This document shows positions 57,201-63,434 of a stretch of DNA of 64,000 bases, piece after piece. The position numbers were made by a program, and so were the translations under genes. This DNA comes from Symbiodinium natans (lineage: Eukaryota > Sar > Dinophyceae > Suessiales > Symbiodiniaceae), in NCBI GenBank assembly GCA_905221605.1, contig CAJNDS010002628.1, forward strand, positions 188,763 through 252,762, read 5' to 3'. Every line of letters starts with the position of its first letter. Position 1 is the first letter of the stretch. The notes under the pieces were generated by a model, which was not told the DNA's origin, ran no database searches, and saw nothing but the letters and a program-made list of their open reading frames with translations.

Positions 57201-58819
57201 GCTGCACCTGATGCACCTGGCACGCCTGGGACATGCTCCAAGGGCTGCATACCCTGAGCTGCACCGAGGGAAATGCTGCACCTGATGCACCTGGCACGCC
57301 TGGGACATGCTCCAAGGGCTGCATACCCTGAGCTGCGACCGAGGGAAATGCTGGCACCTGGCACGCCTGGGACATGCTCCAAGGGCTGCATACCCTGAGC
57401 TGCGACCGAGGGAAATGCTGCACCTGATGCACCTGGCACGCCTGGGACATGCTCCAAGGGCTGCATACCCTGAGCTGCGACCGAGGGAAATGCAAAGCCT
57501 GGGCCTGGCACGCCTGGGACATGCTCCAAGGGTTGCATGCCCTGAGCTGCGACCGAGTGATGTGCATATCCTGACAGACCTGGAACGCCTGGGAAGGATG
57601 CTGGACCTGGCACGCCTGGGACATGCTCCAAGGGCTGCATACCCTGAGCTGCAATCGAGGGAAATGCTGCACCTAAGGAACCTGGCACGCCTGGGACCTG
57701 CTCCAAGGGTCTCGTACCCTGAGCTGCAACCGGGGGAAAACCTGCGCCTGGTTGGTTGAGGGTTTGCCGAGGACCCGAACCCAATCCCTTGAAGTTCTCA
57801 CCCAACCAACCCCAAACCTTACCTACTGTGCTAGTTCTCCATGACTCCCGTTCTGCTACAGCTACAGCATTAGCGAGACGGTCCCTTAGGAACTCATTCT
57901 CCCTAGCTAGTCCCTGTACAAGCGCACTATGCTCTCTTCGCATGACCTCCAGCTGTCGATGCACTTCGGCCTGAACGGCCCCACTGCTCACACCAGCTGA
58001 ATCCGACGACTCAGGCCTTCCAGCTTCTCTTCCAGGACTCCCAAACCCAGAAAGCAAAGGCGCCTCGCGATTCATCGTCTCAATCTGGCTCAGGACTTCA
58101 GGCGGAAACAGTGGCTGCTGCAACATCACCTCGGCTGGAGCGTGGGGAGGCCCACGTGGTGGAGAGGGAGACCTCGAATCATCCCGTGACCCATCCCAGC
58201 CAGCACTCAGATACGTTTCCACTTCCCCAGACTCTCCTCCTTCGTTCATAGGAGGTCGGGAAGCCATAGCAGGGTGTCCAGCGGCCACCTGCACCGCTTG
58301 CCAGATCTGTCCTACAGCTCGCCGTGCACTCTCCAAAGGTCCTTCGGGTAGTTCTGAACTGTTGTTGCCTGCTCCAGGGGGCAAACCGGTATCTGGGGCC
58401 TCGCCCCCATCGGTTGCCGCCCTCAGGTCATTCACAACCTCCAAAGGTGTAGCTGTACCACCACCTCCAGAGCCAGGGATGGACCCCTGCTGCAGATCAT
58501 TGCCAGATCTGCAGCCGGAGGCCATCCTCGTGTCCTGCGGCAAACTGCTCCCAGCATCCAAGCCCACACCACTTGTAGACCCAGCTTCAGAAGCAGCCCC
58601 ATAGCTTGGCGCCACCGACGACTGGTGCCCGCGACCATTCATCAGAGGCCCTGTAGCGGAGCCCCGCACCGCCGAAGCGGATTGGGCACTCATAACCTGT
58701 TGATGGCTCAAACAGGTCCCCAGCGAAGAGCACCCCTTCGATGTGGACTGAGTCCTCCTCCGAAATCTCGAACCTTGTATTCTTTGCCGAAGAAAACCTC
58801 CGAAACTCCAATCGCCCAA
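48269..58819 (-). CDS. Copia gag-pol polyprotein, 3,516 residues, with extra domains
   Basis: In order: low-complexity N-terminus; coiled-coil-like helix (~285-330); 20-25-residue repeat array (~360-635); gag helical region (~675-905); CCCH finger C966-x8-C975-x5-C981-x3-H985; knuckle C999-x2-C1002-x4-H1007-x4-C1012; aspartic protease D1143-S-G-A; integrase H1544, H1549, C1556, C1559 and D1583, D1769, E1805 (D-x35-E); a segment with H2203-R-D2205 and H2274 resembling 2OG-Fe(II) dioxygenase ligands; reverse transcriptase D2821 and Y2926-V-D-D; RNase H D3104, E3143, D3178; two hydrophobic segments (~3264-3283, ~3310-3329); C-terminal H3484-x4-C3489-x15-C3505-x2-C3508. Roles: particle formation, reverse transcription and integration. 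It is about twice the usual Copia length. The first ATG (58,819) lies in the 5' LTR; the second (58,693, residue 43), just past the LTR, is the likelier gag start. Confidence 0.95.
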   Translation of the reverse strand: MGDWSFGGFLRQRIQGSRFRRRTQSTSKGCSSLGTCLSHQQVMSAQSASAVRGSATGPLMNGRGHQSSVAPSYGAASEAGSTSGVGLDAGSSLPQDTRMASGCRSGNDLQQGSIPGSGGGGTATPLEVVNDLRAATDGGEAPDTGLPPGAGNNSSELPEGPLESARRAVGQIWQAVQVAAGHPAMASRPPMNEGGESGEVETYLSAGWDGSRDDSRSPSPPRGPPHAPAEVMLQQPLFPPEVLSQIETMNREAPLLSGFGSPGREAGRPESSDSAGVSSGAVQAEVHRQLEVMRREHSALVQGLARENEFLRDRLANAVAVAERESWRTSTVGKVWGWLGENFKGLGSGPRQTLNQPGAGFPPVAAQGTRPLEQVPGVPGSLGAAFPSIAAQGMQPLEHVPGVPGPASFPGVPGLSGYAHHSVAAQGMQPLEHVPGVPGPGFAFPSVAAQGMQPLEHVPGVPGASGAAFPSVAAQGMQPLEHVPGVPGASISLGRSSGYAALGACPRRARCIRCSISLGAAQGMQPLEHVPGVPGASGAAFPSVAARGTKPLEHVPGVPGASGAAFPSVAARGTKPLEQVPGVPAFPSVAARGTKPLEQVPGVPGPGAAFPSVAARGTKPLEHVQGVPSPGAAVSPIQDANARSPEVTNLLQGLQAVLRGSEGSPTSAEQVKYHWQELPKLPEIGAEASLAFMDWLHLCAPCVEDMSSTSADYWACLCKEAERWYAGYISADPVTRLTLNPVPSYELQDVRWSRLAKRLESLLIAACPKSVKEELVAGRIKTPLGIICRLYSLYAPGGVSEREQGIQFLQSPVQASSPHQATEVLRKWKRWLLRTQALGGTTPDPVILVKALNTIVKGVLEGAPEALFRVNLVRAALKVEVAPSQESVVQLHAALTAEVEALGRVTPKAKAPPPQIAAVDNPTAPASSSQAPGPKGKGNPKNPAPGLPTVNPKSPPPQPGSTGNKCRFFLQGQGCRKGERCQDLHEWKEIPANERSERCMACGGRNHRKVDCPNSKAGRAGGPPPKNPKTSPPPKGPELKAAAPSPNANHVTALLEDAAKVLKAIQPKEPSGVPVVEAQPIPSASQAPVAQGVPVSVATLQAHLDAIRQAIPDGQPNIRTAQVASTDPSPCEVDQGERTGLLDSGASHPMRSREPKDTNTSRTEVTLAGGVTRVMEQNSSGTILVEPGSQPIVPVGALIQELGCSLTWSGKKATLVHPLHGKIPLRVRQGCPILAETRALELIHELEEAKLAKFNTEVEELQAILRGLSAPKPLKARVKEARETGSRVELLQAATATGLFAKEHLPLLGANLPIHSHHVRHVLKALQLPRRTRRTLESSKDWVLRFVRQDFGDDPLDTWCNQRGVPIVTINLSKQHREALTPGNSIAQILLWAAVHGRIAGVEGELGPNLSLVPLLQWLWTLSSVVRGYTVPLAVMSSSAKPFTTEAWNRFATWTGGLETREAPHTGTVIASNCAIPSLDSCKVEAEVRACIAGAFLPPSDVLRPGELESIDKAITEARRQIQEPSEAPAAAAVSKEEEEWRQHILSGHLPYRRDCKACILGSGVGLQHRKVKAPASFALSCDLLGPLPEKGLSEDCIASRPRHRYALVAAYRAPSELLEKGGWIGARKSIEDLFAKDLLDQMAKEGKDLRGIPPIPEHDVSPAEEDHRLEEEVQDVFSWPEEEEGAPEISSTLDTVTVEVEEEEEGGLWDEEALRTTVKQLESPVPQTVLRFVRPIPSKHFTAILPAIHSIISEIERIGLPVRSLHTDQGREFLSEGLKEWCSKRSIRVSMSEPHDHKGNGLAERIVGWSKQRARTLLSSADLPVIHWPSAMQYAASLHQHRVLGTSPPAYFGQRVLFKRPVLPGNLKPWNPWSQGRYLSPSNIVTDGHVVLNDEGKLVTVRNIRANPVDPEKEVLDMPGVAADFGSESKQDDIPSYVVPTEPSEERYQPPVRRVVGKTPGVRLGVEEPPPAPLSPEEIPRLDGTKSQPPRVVGKSPGVRIGVEEPPEVEPLPLPDSKGLEEPAHRVVGKSPGGRIGTEEPPEVDQPSPFAEGLRVRPDPLHLSTDPAEPPVPAPRRKITGKTKMAKRITVVQPLEEKARSLREALSFSPGEVATLLNEALNIRPSASHQRIRGVASGCTFGAYARGSINKGITLATGERPELTRYLNAFLQHSLGDCEHPSGTPPTWVALAVFRAREVSPHRDLQNEIGSWNHAVHVKCPTLWVESTQDSNPVFGGGKQEESEVKVTSERVLAGREVQFLEGAVTFNARNWHAVPASSDWVIAGFTPLGWDRDLSDALRGFGFPVPSPVRIAMIQGGGTSSSSGELASDLQGDSAATSGISGTGSTQASIQVSSLGSTPEEGIELPDRLGAINDPDLVRALVTLNLQHRVEGLEALGVEVARDMLYVYPEDLLEEGWSLVETRLFRELVLRNLEQGPTTDARPSGPTPATPAQAGVRAIGGNGSRPTFIQEIRQRRHQRAAEERASNVSDDATAGSSEPPEGRPDPRVTPAIIEAPAQEAFDEIQQWTPIPLEVLRLAEELGSEADLVARPSDIEYANNTFDDMVRGYFWNRNGLHPIVARLALRTFARHRCDVLGLSDRHPDEEAQEESTLETPVIRMALHDHEDLEEPPLANAHSSCSSRIPAALLSPAYIILQQGVQFPKEVDQVPHVSEVQACKAELYTHDMEGRLEALQGRPLETTHTVAPAEVRRHKHHWFQAFKKELESLVGKGAIERVSGKRAAELLNDPESTVLHAKGVCTVKPGKQDEPYRRKARLVACGNESGFTDADDLYASGVAVEGLRAALVEASHNQWGAYGTDVATAFLLAPLGSQAKGRKYILRPPQILRDLALAEEGEYWVIRKAIYGLRESPRWWSEYRDQALKGVKTVDPTTGELLTLEQGQVDANILRIKGVGGETLGLMILYVDDVLFLTTESRARAIYDYIRTSLGWELDPLKQATEEEPLKFLGVNIRPLPKAPGKEPGFSLEQTAYIEEVLHAHGFSGHPSLVACPKELLHDFPNEPAGADALKRAQKITGELLWISQRSRPDISYLVHTMCCNTSKCPERVCEIGQRLLKFLAATKKVRLELRVSDPHGGVQVFTDASFAPEGAHSFGGVLIKYRGATVFWKATKLPLISVSTAEAELQTLSEGAILGQSFLASLQDVTNDMSPLHLRCDSTAAIALAEGSSSQRTRHLKVRAAALRQLVEQGMSLSHCPGDIQCADILTKALSSARLRDLSILIGLTRESEEPTASVQCLQGSGCSQGLAAWVALLMSYAGVIYGQEQHEGQAPPPPPPLVHEDPPGISDDTWLYVALVVVVIAALGVWECLKGVGRGVYRRVETRPVVKALSRREEKLQRAVAQALERELPSPDTSSTTSIEMQARRRHRRKQTPPPPPPCDSPQGSACASGDNPWLRAPVPRPPPPHPLPPTPARPAEGTSPVRHAGVERGVRGVSVAVQTEPVLVFGVDEHAYMTPKGKTIHDDIHCRAGLHQPLGVTAKTPCRHCLGRKTRNG
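52000..52600 (-). other. putative dioxygenase-like domain in pol (HxD...H)
   Basis: Residues ~2080-2300 between integrase and reverse transcriptase. SPHRDLQNEIGSW supplies H2203-x-D2205, and NARNWHAVPASSDW supplies H2274, 69 residues later, a spacing compatible with the 2OG-Fe(II) oxygenase fold (AlkB-like). A basic residue for 2-oxoglutarate at the usual distance after the last His is not evident. Assignment is from motif only. Confidence 0.4.
56920..57740 (-). repeat. 60-75 bp tandem repeats coding in gag
   Basis: At least 11 units, most 75 or 60 bp, coding for variants of PLEHVPGVPGASGAAFPSVA. Two consecutive units, 74 bp (57,236-57,309) and 67 bp (57,310-57,376), break the 3-bp rule but cancel each other, so about 28 residues are read in an alternate frame that is also open. 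Confidence 0.93.
58675..58697 (-). promoter_or_regulatory. primer-binding site (tRNA-Met internal type)
   Basis: Directly after the 5' LTR, read on the minus strand: GGTTATGAGTGCCC. It begins like the Drosophila copia primer site (GGTTATGGGCCC), which pairs with the cut anticodon half of a methionine tRNA; here CTCATAACC of a Met-tRNA anticodon loop would pair. The gag ATG lies within it. Confidence 0.6.
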
Positions 58820-59124
58820 AGTCTCCCAGACTGCACAGCGCAGAGCGGCCTATGGCTTTTCTCTCAGCTAGCGAACACGCTCGGACTCAGAAGAGAAGAA
58901 AGAACAAAAGCAAGCTGACAAGTGCTATACAAAGCCAGACTTACAAATCTTTCTTGAAAGCTATGTGTTTGCGGTGCATGCAGCCCCTTCCAAGCACATC
59001 CCTACTGAGTGCTTCAAGCATGTTCGGGTTATGTACTCGTGCTGCATGCCTTTGAACCACAAGTCGGAAAAGAAGAAGCGAAGCACCTGGGCAAAGGGCT
59101 CGTGGAGGGTCTGGACATTCAACA
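58698..59124 (-). repeat. 5' LTR of Copia element
   Basis: 427 bp, no difference found from 47,806-48,232. On the minus strand it is the upstream, promoter-bearing LTR. The gag-pol frame is already open within its last ~120 bp. Confidence 0.95.
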
Positions 59125-59129
59125 GATCC
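59125..59129. repeat. target site duplication GATCC (right)
   Basis: Matches 47,801-47,805. Confidence 0.9.
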
Positions 59130-59580
59130 TCTTAAGGGATGGACCATGGAAGAAGAGTGCCTTAGCAGATGTAGATTCTTATCACTTGTTCTTCTGACTT
59201 CTTGTTGGTGAGTGTATAGGGGGGGGGGGGATGCCTTATAGATATTGCGGTGAGTGTATTGTTGGGTGTCCGTCTCGGGATATGCCATAGTAAGGACCCT
59301 ACCGCGTACCATCCCCTCTGTGGGATACCACGGCAACACCCTCCCATCTTTTCGCATCTTCCCTTGACCTAGTAAGGTTGTATTGGCCTTTGGGCTTCTT
59401 AGGGGAAGCATCACGAAGCCCTTGCAGTATAGGGTTGAGGGTTTAAGACTTCCGGTTTAGGGTTTTGAAGGCTCCCTGAGCCCTAAACGAGAAACCCAAA
59501 CTGGTAAGGACCCACGAGCCAGCTAAGCCCAAAAAGACCTAAATCTCCAGGGCATATTGGGGGGCCCATCCTTTACACCA
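59130..59580. other. unassigned flank of the retrotransposon
   Basis: Non-repetitive sequence, with a poly-G run near 59,220-59,230 and weak TTTAGGG traces near 59,440. No gene recognised. Confidence 0.35.
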
Positions 59581-59858
59581 TAAAGCCCTTAACCCCCAAA
59601 ACCCTAAGCCCTAAACCCTAATCCCTGAACCCTAAACCCTATAATTCCTAAACTCTAAACCCTAAACCTTAAACCCTAAACCCTAAAATCCCTAATCCCT
59701 AAACCTTATACTCCCTCAACCCCAATATCCCTCAACCCTATAACCCACCCCTAAACCCCAAAAGCCCCTGGACCCTTTCTTGCTTGCCAGGAAACCCTAA
59801 ACCCTAAACCCTAAACCTTAAACCCTAAACCCTAAAATCCCGAGTCCCTAAACCTTAG

Positions 59859-60604
59859 GATGGCTCAGCCTTAGCGGCTGCCGTGGGCTCCAGAAAGGGC
59901 TGGCACACCTTCGCCGCTGTCAGGCTTCTGCGTCTTAAGAGGTGTTGTGAGGGTGTTGAAATTGAGGGTTTGTAGGGTTTAGGGTTTCTTTTGGAGTTGA
60001 GAATTTGTTGGGTGTTTTGAGGGATTTATTGAGGGTGAGGTTTTTGTTGAGGGTTTTTGATGGTTTTTTGAGAGTTTTGGAGGGTTTCAGGTTTTGGGGT
60101 TTAGGGTTCGTTTTAGAGTTTAGGGTTCTTAGGTTGGGGGAGGGGCGAGAAGTGGTGGGGGGTTGAGGGGAAAAAACCAACCCAAAACCCCAAAACCCTA
60201 AGTTCAGCTGTTACTTCGCTTTCGGATCTTATTCATGGGAAGCGGGAGCGGCGTGGGAGGAGGGTTTTGGGTTGAGGGTTTAGGGTTTAGGGTTTAGGGT
60301 TTAGGGTTTGCTGAGGGTGAGTAAGACAGAGGGTTTGTTTTTTCAGCTGTATTCGATGTATTCATATGGGGTACTGCGAAGACCTACTCTTGTAAGCTTG
60401 TTGCAGCAAAACAATAAAACCCTATACCCTATGCCCTACACCCTAAACCCCAAACCCTAAACCCTAAACCCTAATCCTTCAACCCTAAACCCTACACCCT
60501 AAACCCCAAACCCTAAACCCTAAACCTAGGGGCTTGCAACCTTCCGCGATGCACTCAACTCGGAGAGCTCAAAAATGCTCCATTGTTCTCCTCCTCCTTC
60601 TTGA
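59859..60604 (+). CDS. hypothetical split gene, three exons, 3' complete
   Basis: Exons 59,859-59,941 (after CCTTAG; DGSALAAAVGSRKGWHTFAA...), 60,203-60,263 (after CCCTAAG; SAVTSLSDLIHGKRERRGRR) and 60,530-60,604 (after CCTAG; GLATFRDALNSESSKMLHCS..., TGA). Donors are GTGTTGTG and GTTTTGGG. All junctions keep phase; 219 nt gives 72 residues plus stop. The acceptor AGs look like single-base variants of CCCTAAA. The exons stand out from AT/telomeric flanks by their mixed, charged residue content. The 5' end is missing. No family recognised. Confidence 0.45.
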
Positions 60605-60639
60605 AGCCAAAGACCGTACAGGACGATGAGCAGATTTTG

Positions 60640-60742
60640 GGTGTAGGGTTTAGGGTTTAGGGTTTAGGGTTTAGGGTTTAGGGTTTAGGGTTAGGGTTTA
60701 GGGTTAGGGTTTAGGGTTTAGGGTTTAGGGTGTATAGGGCTG
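60640..60742 (-). repeat. TTTAGGG array (~14 units)
   Basis: Heptamers with some TTAGGG hexamers, which disturb the 7-base register. Confidence 0.93.
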
Positions 60743-60794
60743 AGTGACGAAGATTACACCAGTGCACGGTCTTAAAAGTTCAACCAAGCCTCAG

Positions 60795-60899
60795 GCCCTG
60801 GTCTTCCTGGACCTCTTCGACTGCGATCTCGCGGATGCTGGCGAGGTCTTGGACGCCTGCCGCTCCTCTACGATTTGCTTAAGAAGCCCTAAGGAATAG
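60795..60899 (+). CDS. exon candidate interrupted by a MITE
   Basis: After AAGCCTCAG, 34 open codons with strong G/C third positions (ALVFLDLFDCDLADAGEVLD...) end in TAG. The last ~11 codons and the stop belong to the inserted inverted-repeat element at 60,868-61,074, so the native exon is truncated. Possibly a broken gene; native 3' sequence resumes at 61,075. Confidence 0.45.
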   Translation, partial: ALVFLDLFDCDLADAGEVLDACRSSTICLRSPKE

Positions 60900-61074
60900 A
60901 AAGGAAGAATCCCTTTGTTCCCCTTAAGAATAACCCCCAAGAATAAAAAAAAACACTCCCTATATTCCCCTTAATCATAACCCCTAAAGAATAAGAAAGA
61001 ATATTCCCTATATTGCCCTTAGTAAGGAAGAATAAGTTTTTTTATGTTTTGGGGGTTCTTGAAGCAACTGGTAG
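60868..61074. mobile_element. MITE-like element family 1, with target duplication
   Basis: 207 bp. Left terminus CTACGATTTGCTTAAGAAGC; right terminus, inverted, GGTTCTTGAAGCAACTGGTA plus G. Flanked by TCCT on both sides (60,864-60,867 and 61,075-61,078). Non-coding, AT-rich interior with CCCTATATTCCCCTTA. The element ends in AG. Confidence 0.78.
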
Positions 61075-61134
61075 TCCTCTACACTCATAGGATTCTGCCT
61101 GGGGCCATTAAGGTTAACCCTTGGGTTTGGGGAC

Positions 61135-61225
61135 TAAACCCTAAACCCTAAACCCTAAACCCTAAACCCTAAACCCTAAACCCTAAACCCTAAACCCTAA
61201 ACCCTAAACCCTAAACCCTAAACGT
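61135..61225 (+). repeat. CCCTAAA array (~13 units)
   Basis: Perfect heptamers. Confidence 0.95.
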
Positions 61226-61860
61226 AACCCTAAACCCTAGGAATATCTTAAGGGAAGCCTCTGAGAGGTACACCCTTAGGGGTCCCAGTATGACTGCCTG
61301 ATAACCCTGTCCGGCAGGCTTAGCTATAAGTTGGCCTTTGGGGTTTTTCGTGTTTTCCTGAATTTGGGTTTGTAAGGCACCCTGTATACCCATATTTTTC
61401 AAAGGGTTTTTAGAGGCCAACCCAGTTGGCTGCTATCCCTTCCAAAATCTGCCACGCCAAACCACTAAAATTGGTTCACCCCCCCCCCCCCCGCCCATTT
61501 TTTGTGTACTGTGGCTTTGTCCATGCCTGTACAGCGAGGCAGGATCACAAAGTGGTAGTTTTTTTGTGTTTTGTGTCTGGCACACTTGCAGTTGTATTCA
61601 AGCAAAGGGGCCCGTAATGCGTTCGGTGCTTTAAGACTCCACCCTGAACCCTACGCAAACCCCAACCCTGAATCCTGAGTCCACCCTAACGTTTAGCGTT
61701 TAGGGTTTAGGGGTTAGGGTTTTGGGTTTTAGGCTTTGGGTCTGATGGCTTTCGAGCTGTGATTCCAACAAAGGGCCTATAGGCACCCTGAATCCATGAA
61801 GGTTGTAACTGGCAAGCTTCTGAGAAGAACAACGCTTGCAGAAGCCTGCACGGCCCTAAA
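61226..61860. other. unassigned
   Basis: Contains a C-homopolymer (~61,479-61,492) and scattered telomere-like motifs near 61,690-61,740. No gene recognised. Confidence 0.3.
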
Positions 61861-61931
61861 CCCTAAACCCTAAACCCTAAACCCCAAACCCCAAACCCCC
61901 CGAACCTCACCCTTAGTGTCTTCCCCGTTAG

Positions 61932-61982
61932 CCTAGGAGCTGTGTGATCCCTTTCGGTTACATGGAGCTGACAGAACCCAAC
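61932..61982 (+). CDS. weak exon candidate
   Basis: CTTCCCCGTTAG acceptor, 17 codons (PRSCVIPFGYMELTEPN), GTAAAC donor. Short, no partner assigned. Confidence 0.22.
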
Positions 61983-62057
61983 GTAAACACCAACGTTCCC
62001 AAAAAAAACGAAGCCTTTCCTTCAACCACAACCCCTATAAGGATCCATGTGCCCATA

Positions 62058-62116
62058 CATGTATATATATAGATAGATAGATATATATATATGTATATAT
62101 ATATATGTATGTATAG
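62058..62116. repeat. (TA)n/(GATA)n microsatellite
   Basis: TATATATAGATAGATAGATA run flanked by TATG variants. Confidence 0.95.
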
Positions 62117-62202
62117 GGTATACTTGGGCCCTAAGTTGCTATATAGGAAGGGGCTTGGTTTAGGGTTTTGGGTTTAGGGATTATAGGGAACGAGACTCAG
62201 GC

Positions 62203-62299
62203 ATGGCGCCACAAGTGCACCACGTTGTCTGGCCGAGTCTCGACCACCTCAGCCGCTCTGCGCGAAAGGCGCCGGGGATACGACAAGTCAGCGTGTCGG
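62203..62299 (+). CDS. possible first exon
   Basis: ATG at 62,203 just after ACTCAGGC; 32 codons (MAPQVHHVVWPSLDHLSRSA...) plus one base, then a GTTTAGGG donor. A possible later exon is 62,750-62,804 (after CCTGGACAG, before GTTTGGGG). All three of its frames are open, so the join is unresolved. Confidence 0.3.
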
Positions 62300-62435
62300 G
62301 TTTAGGGTGTTTGGGGTTTTGGATTTAGGGTTTAGGGTGTTTGGGGTTTTGGATTTAGGGTTTAGGGTGTTTGGGGTTTAGGGTTTAGGGTTTTTGGGGT
62401 CCAGGGGTTTAGGGTTTAGGGGTTTAGGGGTTCAG
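62300..62435 (-). repeat. TTTAGGG-type array with GTGTTTGGGG variants
   Basis: A ~35-bp unit (GTGTTTGGGGTTTTGGATTT...) is repeated two to three times among heptamers. Confidence 0.9.
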
Positions 62436-62839
62436 GCAAAGCCGGTAAGTGCCTTGCCTTTCGGGCGTTGGGGTAGACTGAGCGAGATTTTGGCAGCGTG
62501 TAGACGAATCTGCAGCAGCATCTTCTGAAGATACCCTCGTAGCATGTACTCCTTGCACCCAAACCCCAAACTCCCAGACCCCCAAACCCCAAACCCCCAA
62601 AACCCCCGAACCCCCAAACCTCATACCTCAAACCCCTAAAACCCCTGTAGCTCAAACCCCTAACTCCAGACCCCAAACCATAAACACTACACAAGCCCTT
62701 GGCACCCTTAGCCCTCTCAACTCCAAACCTTTGGCCCGTTCCTGGACAGGCGGCACTGTCGCAAAACGAAGTGCACCACCTGCGACTCGGCTCCACATGC
62801 TGGGGTTTGGGGAACCCAAACCCCTGAACCCTGAACCCT

Positions 62840-62925
62840 GAACCCTAACCCTAAACCCTAAACCCTAAACCCTAAACCCTAAACCTAAACCCTAAACCCC
62901 TAAACCCTAAACCCTAAACCCTAAA
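62840..62925 (+). repeat. CCCTAAA array
   Basis: Heptamers with a few register breaks. Confidence 0.93.
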
Positions 62926-63204
62926 CTTTCCCCAAACCCTAAACCCAAAACCCAGGGTTTAGGGGTTTTGGGGCTTTGAGGGTGTCTTGGGGGACTCGGA
63001 CTGTCAGCCCCTAAACAAGACCCCGAAACTCCCAAACCCCAAAAACCTCGGAAGTGGAAGCCCCTGAAATCGGAAGCCCAGTTCTCTTTCGAATAATGTG
63101 GTTTTGGGTTTAGGGTTTGGGGTTTGGGGTTTAGGGTGATGCAAGAATGCAATGATTGAATGAAAAAGCCATGCAGTCGTGGAAGAGGAGGGGGGGGTGG
63201 TAAG

Positions 63205-63333
63205 GGTTAGGGTTTAGGGTTTATAGGGTTTAGGGTTTAGGGTTTAGGGTTTAGGGTTTAGGGGTTAGGGTTTAGGGTTTAGGGTTTAGGGTTTAGGGTT
63301 TAGGGTTTAGGGTTTAGGGTTTTAGGGTTTAGC
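63205..63333 (-). repeat. TTTAGGG array upstream of ankyrin gene
   Basis: About 18 heptamers ending ~100 bp before the ATG of the ankyrin gene, so its promoter region abuts a telomeric array. Confidence 0.95.
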
Positions 63334-63434
63334 AAATCAGCTGCATGTCCCGCGGTATGACCGGCTCCTGCAGCAAAGTACCTGCGCACGAAGAGGCCTA
63401 TGTAATACCAGGGCTATAGGGTTCAGGCTTCTGA

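Larger units (their letters stand above)
47806..59124 (-). mobile_element. complete Ty1/Copia-type LTR retrotransposon
   Basis: 11,319 bp with 427-bp LTRs identical by eye, GATCC target duplication, primer-binding site, polypurine tract and a single uninterrupted gag-pol frame. The domain order protease - integrase - reverse transcriptase - RNase H is diagnostic of Copia and not Gypsy. Identical LTRs and an open frame indicate a very recent insertion that may still be active. It lies inside a telomere-repeat-rich region. It is a cellular transposon, not a virus. Confidence 0.96.

Noticed and set aside
56608-57672. A 354-codon minus-strand frame overlapping gag
   Set aside because: It is the alternate frame of the 75-bp gag repeat, open because the repeat is short and homogeneous. 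The long gag-pol frame explains the region.
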